Positions 16,353 through 24,964 of a stretch of 64,000 bases of DNA are shown here, piece by piece. A model generated the notes under the pieces. That model was not told the DNA's origin. It saw only the letters and a program-made list of their open reading frames with translations, and did no database searches. The position numbers and the translations under genes are program-made. Source of the DNA: Chloroflexota bacterium (GTDB lineage: Bacteria > Chloroflexota > Anaerolineae > Aggregatilineales > Phototrophicaceae); contig JAPOVL010000013.1 of the NCBI GenBank assembly GCA_026708115.1, positions 330,752 to 394,751 on the forward strand, in the 5' to 3' direction. Every line of letters starts with the position of its first letter. Position 1 is the stretch's first letter.

Positions 16353-17651
16353 ATGCAAACCACTACCTACCAACCAACAGCCTTCCACCTGATGACCAAG
16401 CCGCGAGGCGCCATCTGCAACCTCGATTGCAAGTACTGCTACTTCCTCTCCAAAGAACGGCTCTATCCCAACAGCGAATTCCGCATGTCGGACAACCTGC
16501 TCGAGGAATACATCCGCCAGTACATCGACGCCCAGCAGGTGGATGACATCAACTTCGCCTGGCAGGGCGGCGAACCGACCCTGATGGGCGTCGAGTTCTT
16601 TCGTCAGGCTGCTCGCTATCAGCAGAAGCACAAGCGACCGGGCATGCGTATCACTAACGCCCTGCAGACCAATGCCGTCACCCTCGACGACGAATGGTGC
16701 CAATTCTTCGCCGAAAACGACTTCCTGCTCGGCGTCAGCCTCGACGGACCGGCCGACGTGCACGATTTCTACCGGGTTGACAAAGGCGGCAAGCCGACCT
16801 TCCATCGTGTCATGGCGGGCATCGAATTGCTGCAAAAGCACGGCGCCGAATACAATATTTTGACCACCGTGCACGCCGCCAACGAAGGGCAAGGAGAGCG
16901 TGTCTACAGATTCTTGCGCGACGAAGTCGGCACAAGATTCATGCAATTCATCCCCATCGTCGAGCGCGACAACGAGACCGGCTATCAAGAAGGTGACCAA
17001 GTCACGGACCGCTCGATCAGCGCCGCCGGTTACGGTCAGTTCTTGATCGATATGTATGAAGAATGGGTGCGGCGGGATGTCGGGCGCGTCTTCGTGCAGA
17101 TCTTCGACATTGCGCTGGCGGCTTGGACGGGCGCGCCGCCCGGCCTCTGCATCTTCGACGAGACCTGTGGGCTGGCATTGGCGATGGAACATAACGGCGA
17201 TGTTTATTCCTGCGATCACTATGTCGAGCCGGACTACAAGCTGGGCAATATCATGGATATACCGCTCAATGAAATCGTCGTTATGGAAGAGCAGCGCGCA
17301 TTCGGCTTGGCCAAGCGCGATACTTTGCCGCAGTACTGCCTCGATTGCGAGGTCAAGTTCGTCTGCAACGGCGGCTGCCCCAAGAACCGTTTCATCAATG
17401 CACCCGACGGCGAACCGGGCTTGAATTACCTCTGCGCCGGTTATCGCGCCTTCTTTAATCACGTAGGTCCCACGATGAACTTCATGGCCCGCGAGTTGTC
17501 GCAGCGGCGTCCGCCATCCAATGTCATGATGATGATGGCGCGTCACGATGCCGAGATGGGGGCGGCCTTCGCCAAGGCCGGGCGCAACGATCCCTGTCCC
17601 TGTGGCAGCGGCCTGAAGTTCAAGCGCTGTCACGGCCAGCGGCGAAAGTAG
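16353..17651 (+). CDS. Anaerobic sulfatase-maturating enzyme (radical SAM) with C-terminal SEC-C motif
   Basis: 432 residues. I moved the start 26 codons inside the longest frame, to the ATG just after a TATACT box; upstream codons lie in a dispersed repeat. The radical-SAM cluster is Cys22, Cys26 and Cys29 (CNLDCKYC). The auxiliary-cluster (SPASM-like) region follows, with the CGLAL, YSCDHY, CLDCEVKFVCNGGCPKNR pattern of anSMEs. It oxidises the active-site Cys or Ser of a sulfatase to formylglycine without oxygen; the likely client is the Cys-type sulfatase at 1981-3372. The last 20 residues (NDPCPCGSGLKFKRCHG) form a SEC-C zinc motif, often used for ribosome or chaperone contact. Confidence 0.9.
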   Translation: MQTTTYQPTAFHLMTKPRGAICNLDCKYCYFLSKERLYPNSEFRMSDNLLEEYIRQYIDAQQVDDINFAWQGGEPTLMGVEFFRQAARYQQKHKRPGMRITNALQTNAVTLDDEWCQFFAENDFLLGVSLDGPADVHDFYRVDKGGKPTFHRVMAGIELLQKHGAEYNILTTVHAANEGQGERVYRFLRDEVGTRFMQFIPIVERDNETGYQEGDQVTDRSISAAGYGQFLIDMYEEWVRRDVGRVFVQIFDIALAAWTGAPPGLCIFDETCGLALAMEHNGDVYSCDHYVEPDYKLGNIMDIPLNEIVVMEEQRAFGLAKRDTLPQYCLDCEVKFVCNGGCPKNRFINAPDGEPGLNYLCAGYRAFFNHVGPTMNFMARELSQRRPPSNVMMMMARHDAEMGAAFAKAGRNDPCPCGSGLKFKRCHGQRRK

Positions 17652-17713
17652 CCGACATTGATGAGGAACATATTGCGTTACAATGGAGGAGATTAAGCGC
17701 AGGAGACAAGCTC

Positions 17714-18118
17714 ATGGAAGAGCCGACTAGGGAACTGCAAGTGCCAGCCTCGATTTTTGAGCGTGCGGAAGCGATCGCCCGCGATTGCGAACGTTCGGCG
17801 GAATCTGTAATGCTGGACGCGCTGTCGCTTTATTTCTGTGAGTTGCCAGCAATGGAGTCGGAGCCGGAAGCGCTGCAGGCTCTGGCAGACGAGCAGCTCT
17901 GGGCCCTCGTGCATCGGCGGATCACGCCGAAACAAGACGCTCGCCTGCGCGAATTGCTAGATCTTGGCAATCAGGGACGGATTCACAGCCGGGATGAGGG
18001 CGAATTGGCTCGGTTGGTAGCATTGGTGGATCAGCAGATGGTGCTGCGATCGAAGGCGCTTGTCCTGTTGCAGCGGCGGGGGCATGATATCGACCAGTAT
18101 TTTGACTCCGCGATATAG
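17714..18118 (+). CDS. Conserved hypothetical protein paired with HNH nuclease
   Basis: 134 residues, alpha-helical throughout, acidic, no membrane span. The N-terminal ELQVPASIFERAEAIA and ERSAESVMLDALSLYF pattern resembles small ribbon-helix-helix or antitoxin-like proteins, but I cannot name the family. A GGAGAC ribosome-binding site precedes the ATG. The HNH gene starts 3 bp after its stop, so the two are surely co-transcribed. A toxin-antitoxin-like or nuclease-partner relationship is possible but only inferred from linkage. Confidence 0.7.
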   Translation: MEEPTRELQVPASIFERAEAIARDCERSAESVMLDALSLYFCELPAMESEPEALQALADEQLWALVHRRITPKQDARLRELLDLGNQGRIHSRDEGELARLVALVDQQMVLRSKALVLLQRRGHDIDQYFDSAI

Positions 18119-18121
18119 CGG

Positions 18122-18547
18122 ATGTCGCGCGTAACCGCTGGCATCCGTCAGCAGGTCTACGAACGCGCCAGGAGACAGTGCGAATACTGCCAGACGCAGC
18201 AGAAGCTCGTCGTGACTATGCAGATCGACCACATTATTCCATTGGCGGCCGGCGGCGCGACAGCGATGGACAATCTGTGTCTTTCCTGCGTGAGTTGCAA
18301 TAGCAACAAGCGCGACTTTCAGTTTAGGATTGATCCGGCTACTGGTACGCATGCGCGTCTCTTTCATCCGCGGACGCAGCGCTGGGCGACCCACTTTTGC
18401 TGGCGCGACGATGGTCTTTGCATAGTTGGCTTAACCGCGACCGGACGCGCGACGATTAACCGTCTGAGAATGAACGGCACGGCAATGCTAGAATCGCGCG
18501 GCGAATGGGTTGCAATGGGCAAACATCCACCAGTTTCAAGAAGCTGA
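18122..18547 (+). CDS. HNH endonuclease
   Basis: 141 residues. The HNH core is complete: Cys20-x2-Cys23, Asp36-His37 in IDHIIPLAAGG, Asn51 in DNLCLSC, and Cys56/Cys59 with CNSNK. The cysteine pairs bind structural zinc; His37 is the likely general base. After the core, a tail with FHPRTQRWATHFCW and GLTATGRATINRLRMN occurs in a common family of free-standing HNH proteins from cyanobacteria and Chloroflexota. The role (defence, selfish element or DNA repair) is unknown. Confidence 0.88.
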   Translation: MSRVTAGIRQQVYERARRQCEYCQTQQKLVVTMQIDHIIPLAAGGATAMDNLCLSCVSCNSNKRDFQFRIDPATGTHARLFHPRTQRWATHFCWRDDGLCIVGLTATGRATINRLRMNGTAMLESRGEWVAMGKHPPVSRS

Positions 18548-18598
18548 CAGTCAAACTGCGTTTTACGTCAAGAGCAGGATATTCAGAAGGACTATCAC

Positions 18599-18985
18599 AT
18601 GCCAAAGCAAGTCGTATCAACCGAAAACGCGCCCGCCGCGGTTGGCGCCTATTCGCAAGGCATCATCGCCAATGGATTCGTCTTCACCGCCGGGCAAGTC
18701 CCCCTGATCCCCGGCACGTCGAACCTGGCTGAGGGGGGTATCGAAGCGCAGACGCGCCAGGTCATGAATAACATCAAAGGCGTACTGGAAGCCAGCGGCA
18801 GCAGCATGTCGGGCGTGGTCAAGACCACCGTGTTCCTGGCCGATATCAACGACTTCGGCGCCTTCAACGCCGTCTACGGCCAGTACTTCGTGGGGGATCC
18901 GCCGGCGCGAACGACGGTGCAGGCTGGCGCTTTGCCCATCGGCGCTTTGATCGAGGTCGAAGCGATCGCATTGCTGGAATCATAG
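18599..18985 (+). CDS. ridA: RidA family reactive-intermediate deaminase
   Basis: 128 residues, full length. It has the family blocks AVGAYSQGI near the N-terminus, GFVFTAGQVP, and GDPPARTTVQAGALPIGALIE, where the conserved arginine binds the substrate carboxylate and the glutamate is near the C-terminus. RidA hydrolyses reactive enamines and imines released by PLP enzymes such as threonine dehydratase. An AGGA box lies 8 bases before the ATG. It is placed between the HNH gene and efp. Confidence 0.93.
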   Translation: MPKQVVSTENAPAAVGAYSQGIIANGFVFTAGQVPLIPGTSNLAEGGIEAQTRQVMNNIKGVLEASGSSMSGVVKTTVFLADINDFGAFNAVYGQYFVGDPPARTTVQAGALPIGALIEVEAIALLES

Positions 18986-19010
18986 GCTAGGGATAGCGCT
19001 GGCCTTCTGA

Positions 19011-19016
19011 TATACT
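19011..19016 (+). promoter_or_regulatory. Probable -10 box upstream of efp
   Basis: TATACT lies 45 bases before the efp ATG; no convincing -35 is seen. The box TATACT recurs before anSME, yvcK and the tRNA cluster. Confidence 0.4.
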
Positions 19017-19061
19017 CGAGTTGATCGATTTAGACAGTCTTTAACTGGCGGAAACCCTTCG

Positions 19062-19625
19062 ATGATTGATGTCAATCAACTGCGAAAAGGCGCCACCTTT
19101 ACCCAAAATGGCAACCTCTACCGCGTGATGGAATATCGCCATCACAAACCGGGTCGCGGCAAGGCGACCATCCGTGTCACCGTGCGAGACTTGCGCTCTG
19201 GCTCGACTACGGAAATGACCTTTAACTCCGGCGAGCGCGTGGAAGATATCCGTGTCGAAGCCAGCAATGTGGAATACCTCTACGCCGATGACGATTTTGT
19301 CACCTTCATGAACACCGAGACCTACGAGCAGCCACAACTGAACCGCGCGATTTTTGGCGATGATCTCAAATACATCAAGGACAGCATGGCCATTAAGCTC
19401 TTGAGTTTTGAGGGCGAGATCATTGATTACGAATTGCCCAAGACGATGGAATACCAGGTGGTCGAGGTCGAAGCGGCTGTGGCGGGCGATACGGCCAACA
19501 GTCCAACCAAGAAGATCAAACTGGAAAGCGGCTTCGAGGTCAATGCGCCTATGTTCATCAACGTGGGCGATGTGGTCAAGGTCAATATTGAAGACGAGGC
19601 ATATGTCACGCGCGTCAGCAAGTAG
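19062..19625 (+). CDS. efp: Elongation factor P
   Basis: 187 residues, three domains as usual. EF-P binds between the P and E sites and rescues ribosomes stalled at polyproline. The tip loop of domain I reads KPGRGKA, with Arg32 where the modified lysine of E. coli or Bacillus sits. An Arg tip is the substrate form for EarP rhamnosylation in other phyla. No earP is in this window, so the residue may be unmodified. Domain III ends in VNIEDEAYVTRVSK, typical. Confidence 0.95.
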   Translation: MIDVNQLRKGATFTQNGNLYRVMEYRHHKPGRGKATIRVTVRDLRSGSTTEMTFNSGERVEDIRVEASNVEYLYADDDFVTFMNTETYEQPQLNRAIFGDDLKYIKDSMAIKLLSFEGEIIDYELPKTMEYQVVEVEAAVAGDTANSPTKKIKLESGFEVNAPMFINVGDVVKVNIEDEAYVTRVSK

Positions 19626-19626
19626 C

Positions 19627-20970
19627 TCAGGGGGACAAGCCCGGCGCGATGACGCGGAACAGCAGGTAGATATCCAGGGGGAACAGGCACATCAGCGCGG
19701 CTGAGGTCAACCAGCGCGACGAGTCCCATCGGGCGAATATTCGCGCGCGCCAGGCATCAATCCCGGCCACCAGGCTCAGCGCGATTGGTATCAGCGCTGG
19801 AAAAAGATAGCGCCCCTGCCACTGCAAGAATTCGAGGTTGTAGTAGAAAAACGCCAGCAACACAATGAGGATCGCCGCAGTGAAGATGATTCTGATATGT
19901 CGGCGCGCGATCATGTCACTGTTTTCGGAAGCGGGCGATGTACGCGCAGCTAGCAAACTTCCCGACAATCCGGCTAGCGTCAAGAGCGCGAATCCGCGAT
20001 AGATCCAACCTCCGAGTACGCTGTCCAGCGGCAGCGCCATCCAGCCGAATTGTCCCCAGAAACTCTTGAAGCTCACAGCGATGAGTTGCCGCGCGTAGTT
20101 GATCCATCCATGCTTGTCGACATAATCTATCGTTCTCGGTTGGTCAGCCACGACGGCGTCATGCGCCCCCAGACCCAGAAAATCAGGGAAACCGTAGGCG
20201 CTGATGTTGCGCAGCCACCATCCGCCTCCAATGACCAACGCGACTAATACAAAGGCTGCAATACGTCCCGCCAATATGGAGATCGGTTTTTCCTGCTTGG
20301 TCCAAGCGAGCCATATCGCTAGCGGGAAAAGTAGAAGCAAAAAATAGATCGTGATCTTGCACAGGATCACCAGGCCGGCAATCAGTCCCATTTGCCAGAT
20401 CGGGACCCCATTCCCCTTTAGATAACGGATCATCCACAGCAATCCAAAAGCAACCAGGGCTTCCGCCAACGCGTCGTTGTTGACTGCGCTCATCATCGCC
20501 ACGTGCTGCGGGAGGAAGGCCACAAGCGCCATCGCGCCCAGGGCGATCTGTGCTTGCCCGGGCAGTATGCGCTTGCCTATTGCGTAGGTGAGGCCCACCG
20601 TTATGGCTCCCAGCAAAACCGAAAACAGGCGAAGCGCGACCAGGCTACCATTGCCGAGCTTGTAGACCAACGATGCCAGCAAGTAATAGAGCGGGGGGTG
20701 ATGATCTTCGTATTGGATCGTGTAGAGACGCTCGAGCGCTTCCGGCGCGAATCTGGTTGACGTCAAATCTTGGAGGTAGTCGCTCTGCCAATCGCCGATC
20801 TCGACGCGCGGGCAGCAGCTATTTTCCGCCACTTGTCGTACATAGTTGTAATGCGCCGGCTCGTCAGGCGCTTGCCAGGGCGGTGTATAGACAGCGAAGA
20901 GCGCGCCGGCTATCAGATAACCCGCGAGGATGGTAAGGAATAGCGCGACTTCGGGGCGGGGGCGGGTCAT
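19627..20970 (-). CDS. Multispan membrane protein, DUF2142/GT39-like glycosyltransferase
   Basis: 447 residues if the ATG at 20970 is used; the frame runs 28 codons further. About eleven hydrophobic segments. After the first span comes PPWQAPDEPAHYNYV: the Asp-Glu pair in the first outer loop is the catalytic signature of GT-C enzymes using lipid-phosphate sugars, and the PDEPAH form is characteristic of DUF2142. A second conserved loop, HHPPLYYLLASL, supports this. It probably adds sugars to surface polymers outside the membrane. The gene ends immediately after efp on the opposite strand. Confidence 0.8.
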   Translation of the reverse strand: MTRPRPEVALFLTILAGYLIAGALFAVYTPPWQAPDEPAHYNYVRQVAENSCCPRVEIGDWQSDYLQDLTSTRFAPEALERLYTIQYEDHHPPLYYLLASLVYKLGNGSLVALRLFSVLLGAITVGLTYAIGKRILPGQAQIALGAMALVAFLPQHVAMMSAVNNDALAEALVAFGLLWMIRYLKGNGVPIWQMGLIAGLVILCKITIYFLLLLFPLAIWLAWTKQEKPISILAGRIAAFVLVALVIGGGWWLRNISAYGFPDFLGLGAHDAVVADQPRTIDYVDKHGWINYARQLIAVSFKSFWGQFGWMALPLDSVLGGWIYRGFALLTLAGLSGSLLAARTSPASENSDMIARRHIRIIFTAAILIVLLAFFYYNLEFLQWQGRYLFPALIPIALSLVAGIDAWRARIFARWDSSRWLTSAALMCLFPLDIYLLFRVIAPGLSP

Positions 20971-21080
20971 CACATGGTCCCAAGACATCAGCTTCGGCAC
21001 CCGTGTATCATGGCACAAAGTCGGGTTTTTTCCACGCCAACTTGTCAGTGGCAATGCGTATCCGCTTATGCATTTTGAGT

Positions 21081-21086
21081 TATACT
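21081..21086 (+). promoter_or_regulatory. -10 box upstream of yvcK
   Basis: TATACT lies 34 bases before the ATG, giving a predicted leader of about 28 bases. The -35 region is poor. Confidence 0.4.
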
Positions 21087-21120
21087 AGGGCAAGTTAATC
21101 GCGGTAGACTCGAGGCGTCA

Positions 21121-22146
21121 ATGGTTGTAAACGGGATGAATGTCGTATCCATCGGCGGCGGTCTCGGCGCGGTCCAAGTGATGCAAGGCTTGAAGAGCCA
21201 CACCGACCAATTGACCGGCATCATTGCTGTAACCGACACTGGACGGAGCACCGGCATCGTCCGTGAATTCGCGCAAATCCCGGCGCCCGGGGATATTCGC
21301 AATGCCCTCGCCACGCTCAGCGCCGATGATGGCTCGCTACTGTCGCGGGTCATGCAGCATCGGATTGTGGCGCCCGGCGACCCCCAGCTTGATGGCATGG
21401 CATTCGGCAATCTTTTCATTGCGGCGCTGACACAAATGTCGGACAGTTTTGTCAAGGCGATACAACAGATCAGTGATTTTCTTGATGTCCAGGCCGACAT
21501 CTTCCCGGTCACTGAAGAGAATACCCATATCTGCGCCGAGTTGATGGACGGGACCATTGTCGAAGAAGAGTTTAACGTTCGCCAACTGGACAAGGCGGCC
21601 ATCAAGCGTATCTTCGTCCAAAACCCTGAAGCGACAGTCTATCCGCCCTGTATTGACGCGCTGCGAATGGCCGACTTGATCACCATCGGACCAGGCAGCT
21701 TGTTCACAACTGTGATCGCTTGCCTCGCCTTCAAAGAGATCGCGCAGGCAATTCGTGATTCTTCGGCGCTAAAGGTTTATGTCTGCAATACCACGACCCA
21801 GCCCGGTCAAACCGATGGCTATACGCTCTCCGATCATGTCCAGCAGGTCATTTCTTATCTCGGCATCGGCGTTCTTGATTATGTGGTGCTCAACTCGTCC
21901 GAACCAAGCCCGGAACTGATGGAATTATACGCGCGGGAACGGGTCGATGTGCTGCTGCCGACACCGCACGAGGTGCACAATATCTTGACGATGAATGTGA
22001 CGCCGGTAATGGCCGATGTCGCCGATACGCGCTCCGGCAAGCGCGCGCTCTGGCAGAAGCAGGATACCATCCGCCACAATCCGGAACTGATCGCGGCTAT
22101 CTTGCTCGACTTGATGAGCGAGCGGGCGGTCAAGACGGTGGGTTAA
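21121..22146 (+). CDS. yvcK: YvcK/CofD-like gluconeogenesis factor
   Basis: 341 residues. The nucleotide-binding start VVSIGGGLGAVQVMQGL, the VTDTGRSTG loop, IGPGSLFTTVI and NTTTQPGQTDGY are diagnostic for YvcK, a UDP-GlcNAc-binding protein required for growth on gluconeogenic carbon and for cell-wall homeostasis. The second glycine-rich position has GRSTG where many family members have GGSSG. The usual neighbours rapZ and whiA are not next to it here. Its 3' end overlaps rmuC by 4 bp (convergent). Confidence 0.9.
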   Translation: MVVNGMNVVSIGGGLGAVQVMQGLKSHTDQLTGIIAVTDTGRSTGIVREFAQIPAPGDIRNALATLSADDGSLLSRVMQHRIVAPGDPQLDGMAFGNLFIAALTQMSDSFVKAIQQISDFLDVQADIFPVTEENTHICAELMDGTIVEEEFNVRQLDKAAIKRIFVQNPEATVYPPCIDALRMADLITIGPGSLFTTVIACLAFKEIAQAIRDSSALKVYVCNTTTQPGQTDGYTLSDHVQQVISYLGIGVLDYVVLNSSEPSPELMELYARERVDVLLPTPHEVHNILTMNVTPVMADVADTRSGKRALWQKQDTIRHNPELIAAILLDLMSERAVKTVG

Positions 22147-23558
22147 GCAGTCTCTTCGGGCAATTGCGCTTGACTTGTTGTTGACTCAAGCTGTAAATCG
22201 GTATTTTCTAGAAGGCCGTCTATATTGTTGAATCGACGATCTAATTCGCGAGTTCTTACACCTAGAAGCTCCTCGAATTTGTTGTTCGCTCTACTGATGT
22301 GATTGCCTAGTGTCGTCATCTCTTTGGTATATTCGCCCCACTGATTTCGAACTTCGTTTACGACAGCGACGATTTCTCGCGAACGCTGCTCGATAGTGAA
22401 GTTCATTGCGGCTTGTCGAATGACAGCTAACACAACATAAAGTGTAATCGGCGAGCACAAGATAACTTTATGTCTCAGTGCTGTATCAATTACTGATGCG
22501 CCTCGTTCATTAATGAACCGATAGATCTGCTCGTTGGGAATAAAAATAAGCACACAATCCACAGTCTGTGGATTGATATAGTCGCGCTTTGTGATATCAG
22601 TGACATGCTTTTCGATGTTTCGCAAGAAATTATCGCTATATTCGGTCCTTTCTTTGTCGTTTTCGGCTTCGATATACTTCATATAATTATCGATAGGAAA
22701 CTTGCAGTCCATGTGAAGTGACAATTGATTTGGTAGCGGGAAGGTAAAGTCCGGGCGTGTGCCTGCTTCGATTGCGGACTGCTTGATGTAATTTACGCCC
22801 TCGACCATGCCCATTAACTGAAGAATGTCCTCGGCGATGCGCTCGCCCCATTGTCCGCGCGCCTGATTGTCCGCCAGCGCCTTCTGCAAGGATGACGTAG
22901 TGTGTGTAAGGTTCTTAAGTTGATCATCTAAAGCGCCAAGTTTGCTTTCGCGTGCCTTTTCAAACTCATTTATTAGCATTTGCACCTTGCCCAGCTTTTC
23001 GTCCATTTCCGAGAGCCGGCGATTGATCAACAGTTCCTTTTCGTCAAGTTTGGCAATGTGCTCTTTGGTCTGCGTATCAGAACGCTCCTGCAACTGAGTC
23101 AAATGAACCATGTTTGATTTTTCCAGACTCTTCGCGGATTTCTCAATAGTTTCACTCACGTTCTTCTGGTTCTTATCGAGTTCAGTTGGCACAGTCTTCA
23201 AGGTGTTTGACATTGACTCTGAAATCTGCTGCAATTGCGTATCTATCAACTCCTTCTTGCTGTCCAACTCTGTACTGTGGCGCTCCGTCTGATTGGCGAA
23301 TTTATCATTGGCGAGGTTGAGGAAACTCTGCTGGCTCTGCTGCAAGGCTTCGGAGGATAGATTGCCGAAGCTGCTTTTCATCTCGTCCGACACGCCCTTG
23401 AACGACGATTGCTGCTCGTCCAAAGCCTGCTTGAAGGTCTTGCTCAGGTTCAAACGCGTCAGGAACACGAAGCCGACGCCGAATGCGAGACCCGCCGCCA
23501 AACCAATGAATAAGCTCAATCCGTCTAGATTCGCCAAGAGCGCAAATAAATCATCCAT
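22143..23558 (-). CDS. rmuC: DNA recombination protein RmuC
   Basis: 471 residues from the ATG preceded by GGGAGA (a TTG five codons upstream is less likely). One N-terminal membrane helix (LSLFIGLAAGLAFGVGFVFL) is followed by a long coiled coil from about 30 to 230. The RmuC nuclease-like domain then has GQWGERIAEDILQLMGMVEG, TRPDFTFPLP, MDCKFPIDNY and VLIFIPNEQIYRF. Asp-x-Lys in DCKFP matches a PD-(D/E)xK core. RmuC limits inversions at short inverted repeats and may act in anti-phage defence. Confidence 0.93.
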   Translation of the reverse strand: MDDLFALLANLDGLSLFIGLAAGLAFGVGFVFLTRLNLSKTFKQALDEQQSSFKGVSDEMKSSFGNLSSEALQQSQQSFLNLANDKFANQTERHSTELDSKKELIDTQLQQISESMSNTLKTVPTELDKNQKNVSETIEKSAKSLEKSNMVHLTQLQERSDTQTKEHIAKLDEKELLINRRLSEMDEKLGKVQMLINEFEKARESKLGALDDQLKNLTHTTSSLQKALADNQARGQWGERIAEDILQLMGMVEGVNYIKQSAIEAGTRPDFTFPLPNQLSLHMDCKFPIDNYMKYIEAENDKERTEYSDNFLRNIEKHVTDITKRDYINPQTVDCVLIFIPNEQIYRFINERGASVIDTALRHKVILCSPITLYVVLAVIRQAAMNFTIEQRSREIVAVVNEVRNQWGEYTKEMTTLGNHISRANNKFEELLGVRTRELDRRFNNIDGLLENTDLQLESTTSQAQLPEETA

Positions 23559-23676
23559 GAAACGGTCTCCCAAAGCAAGCTTGCAGCGGTCACTGCCGAC
23601 GCAACTGGCTTGTCAGATTACGCAAGGTTCATTACGCTATCAACACAAAGTCAGGCTCTCCGAAACACGCCTGCCT

Positions 23677-23704
23677 TTGCGACCATAATCCCCCATGCTA
23701 TAAT
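23677..23704 (+). promoter_or_regulatory. Promoter of the sdh operon
   Basis: TTGCGA (23677-23682), a 16-bp spacer and TATAAT (23699-23704). Transcription is predicted to start near 23711, leaving a 67-base leader to the TTG start codon. Confidence 0.5.
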
Positions 23705-23777
23705 ACGCCCCGTTGCGTGTTTTGCCGAGACAATCATCTGCCCGTAAACGATTTGCGGAAGAGAGAAAGGGCGTCAC

Positions 23778-24887
23778 TTGACTTCGCTTGTTTTGACTGT
23801 CAGAGAGACCCTCCGCTACCGCGGCGCGATCGGGCAGTGGAGTTGGGTCTTGCATCGCCTGACCGGCGTCGGTGTTGTGCTTTTCCTGGCGCTGCACGTG
23901 ATTGATACCTCCTGGGCGGTCTTTTATCCCGCCTTATATGTCAAAGCGATCGCCGCCTATCAGTCGCCGATTTTTACAATTGGTGAGTTTGGCCTGGTTT
24001 TTGCCGTGGTTTATCATGCCTTTAACGGGGTGCGCATCATCATCTTCGATTACCGGCCCGAGCTTTGGCGCTATCAATCGAACGCGGCGGTGGCGGTCTT
24101 GATCGTGACTTTGCTGGTGCTGGCGCCGGTATTCCTGGGCATGGCCGGGCACGTAGTGGACTTCTACTTCACGGAGCACGCCATCGCTGGCGACAAGCTG
24201 CTGGACGTTGTCGTATTCTCCATCATCGAACAATTGCCCTTTATCGCCGGATTCGTCGGCGCTTTGGCGGCCGCAATCGTGCTGGCGGCGCTTTACGGTA
24301 TGATCCGCGATGGCGGCTCGACCGTGCCCGGCAAATATCCGGAAGCGAGCCCGGTCGAGCGGTTCTGGTGGGCCTTCATGCGCCTCAGCGGCATTTTGAT
24401 CCTGCCCCTCGTCTTTGGGCATCTGGCTTTGATGCACGTCGTGCAAGGCGTCTTTGATATCACGGCGGCGCAACAAGTGGCGGGTACGCTGCAAGAAAAC
24501 GGCAGCATCGGCCCGGTGCCCACCGCGGTAGAATTCGTCTACCATCGTTGGACCTACACCGCCTGGGGCGTCTTCGTCTGGCGCGTCTATGATTTGTTCT
24601 TGCTGGTTTTGGTGACCTTGCATGGCTTCAATGGTTTGCGCTATGTTTTGACCGACTACACCAGCTTCCACCCCTTTGCTCGACGAATATCTACGGCGCT
24701 TTGCACGGTGATTGCGGCGGTCTTGTTGGCGGTTGGCGCGGCGGCGCTCTTTGTGCCCATCGAAAAAGACATTATAGGCGAAGCGCTGGCGGCGACAGCC
24801 GAAATCTACGAATTGCGCGGCGAGGAAGTGCCCGCGGAACTGGAAGCCTATCTGACCGGCGCCGTCGAAGGCGGGGCCGAAGACTAA
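23778..24887 (+). CDS. sdhC: Succinate dehydrogenase cytochrome b subunit, SdhC-SdhD fusion
   Basis: 369 residues starting at a TTG preceded by GAAAGGG. The protein holds two related membrane-anchor halves. The first has WVLHRLTGVGVVLFLALHV and VVYHAFNGVRIIIFD. The second has FMRLSGILILPLVFGHLALMHV and TLHGFNGLRYVLTDY. Each half has histidines suited to ligate heme b. Stand-alone SdhC and SdhD are about 110-130 residues each, and Bacillus-type SdhC is about 200, so this is a fused or duplicated anchor with roughly eight spans. It anchors SdhAB, whose genes follow directly, and passes electrons to quinone. Confidence 0.88.
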   Translation: MTSLVLTVRETLRYRGAIGQWSWVLHRLTGVGVVLFLALHVIDTSWAVFYPALYVKAIAAYQSPIFTIGEFGLVFAVVYHAFNGVRIIIFDYRPELWRYQSNAAVAVLIVTLLVLAPVFLGMAGHVVDFYFTEHAIAGDKLLDVVVFSIIEQLPFIAGFVGALAAAIVLAALYGMIRDGGSTVPGKYPEASPVERFWWAFMRLSGILILPLVFGHLALMHVVQGVFDITAAQQVAGTLQENGSIGPVPTAVEFVYHRWTYTAWGVFVWRVYDLFLLVLVTLHGFNGLRYVLTDYTSFHPFARRISTALCTVIAAVLLAVGAAALFVPIEKDIIGEALAATAEIYELRGEEVPAELEAYLTGAVEGGAED

Positions 24888-24964
24888 TGACTGAACTTGA
24901 CGGGAAAGCGACTCTGCCAGCTGCGAGCGCGGCGCGGAGCGTCCCGCGCGGGAGCAATGGATGA
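24887..24964 (+). CDS. 25-codon ORF linking the sdh cytochrome gene to sdhA
   Basis: The ORF starts in a TAATG overlap with the sdhC stop and ends with TGA overlapping the ATG of sdhA. The peptide begins [18 protein letters not shown]. Both junctions are textbook translational-coupling overlaps, so ribosomes could move from sdhC to sdhA through it. It may be only a bridge, or a coincidence in a 73-bp gap. No homologue is recognised. Confidence 0.35.
   Translation: MTELDGKATLPAASAARSVPRGSNG

Noticed and set aside
16326..17633. 435-codon frame antisense to the anSME gene
   Set aside because: It mirrors a well-supported radical-SAM gene and has no family features; a high-GC shadow.
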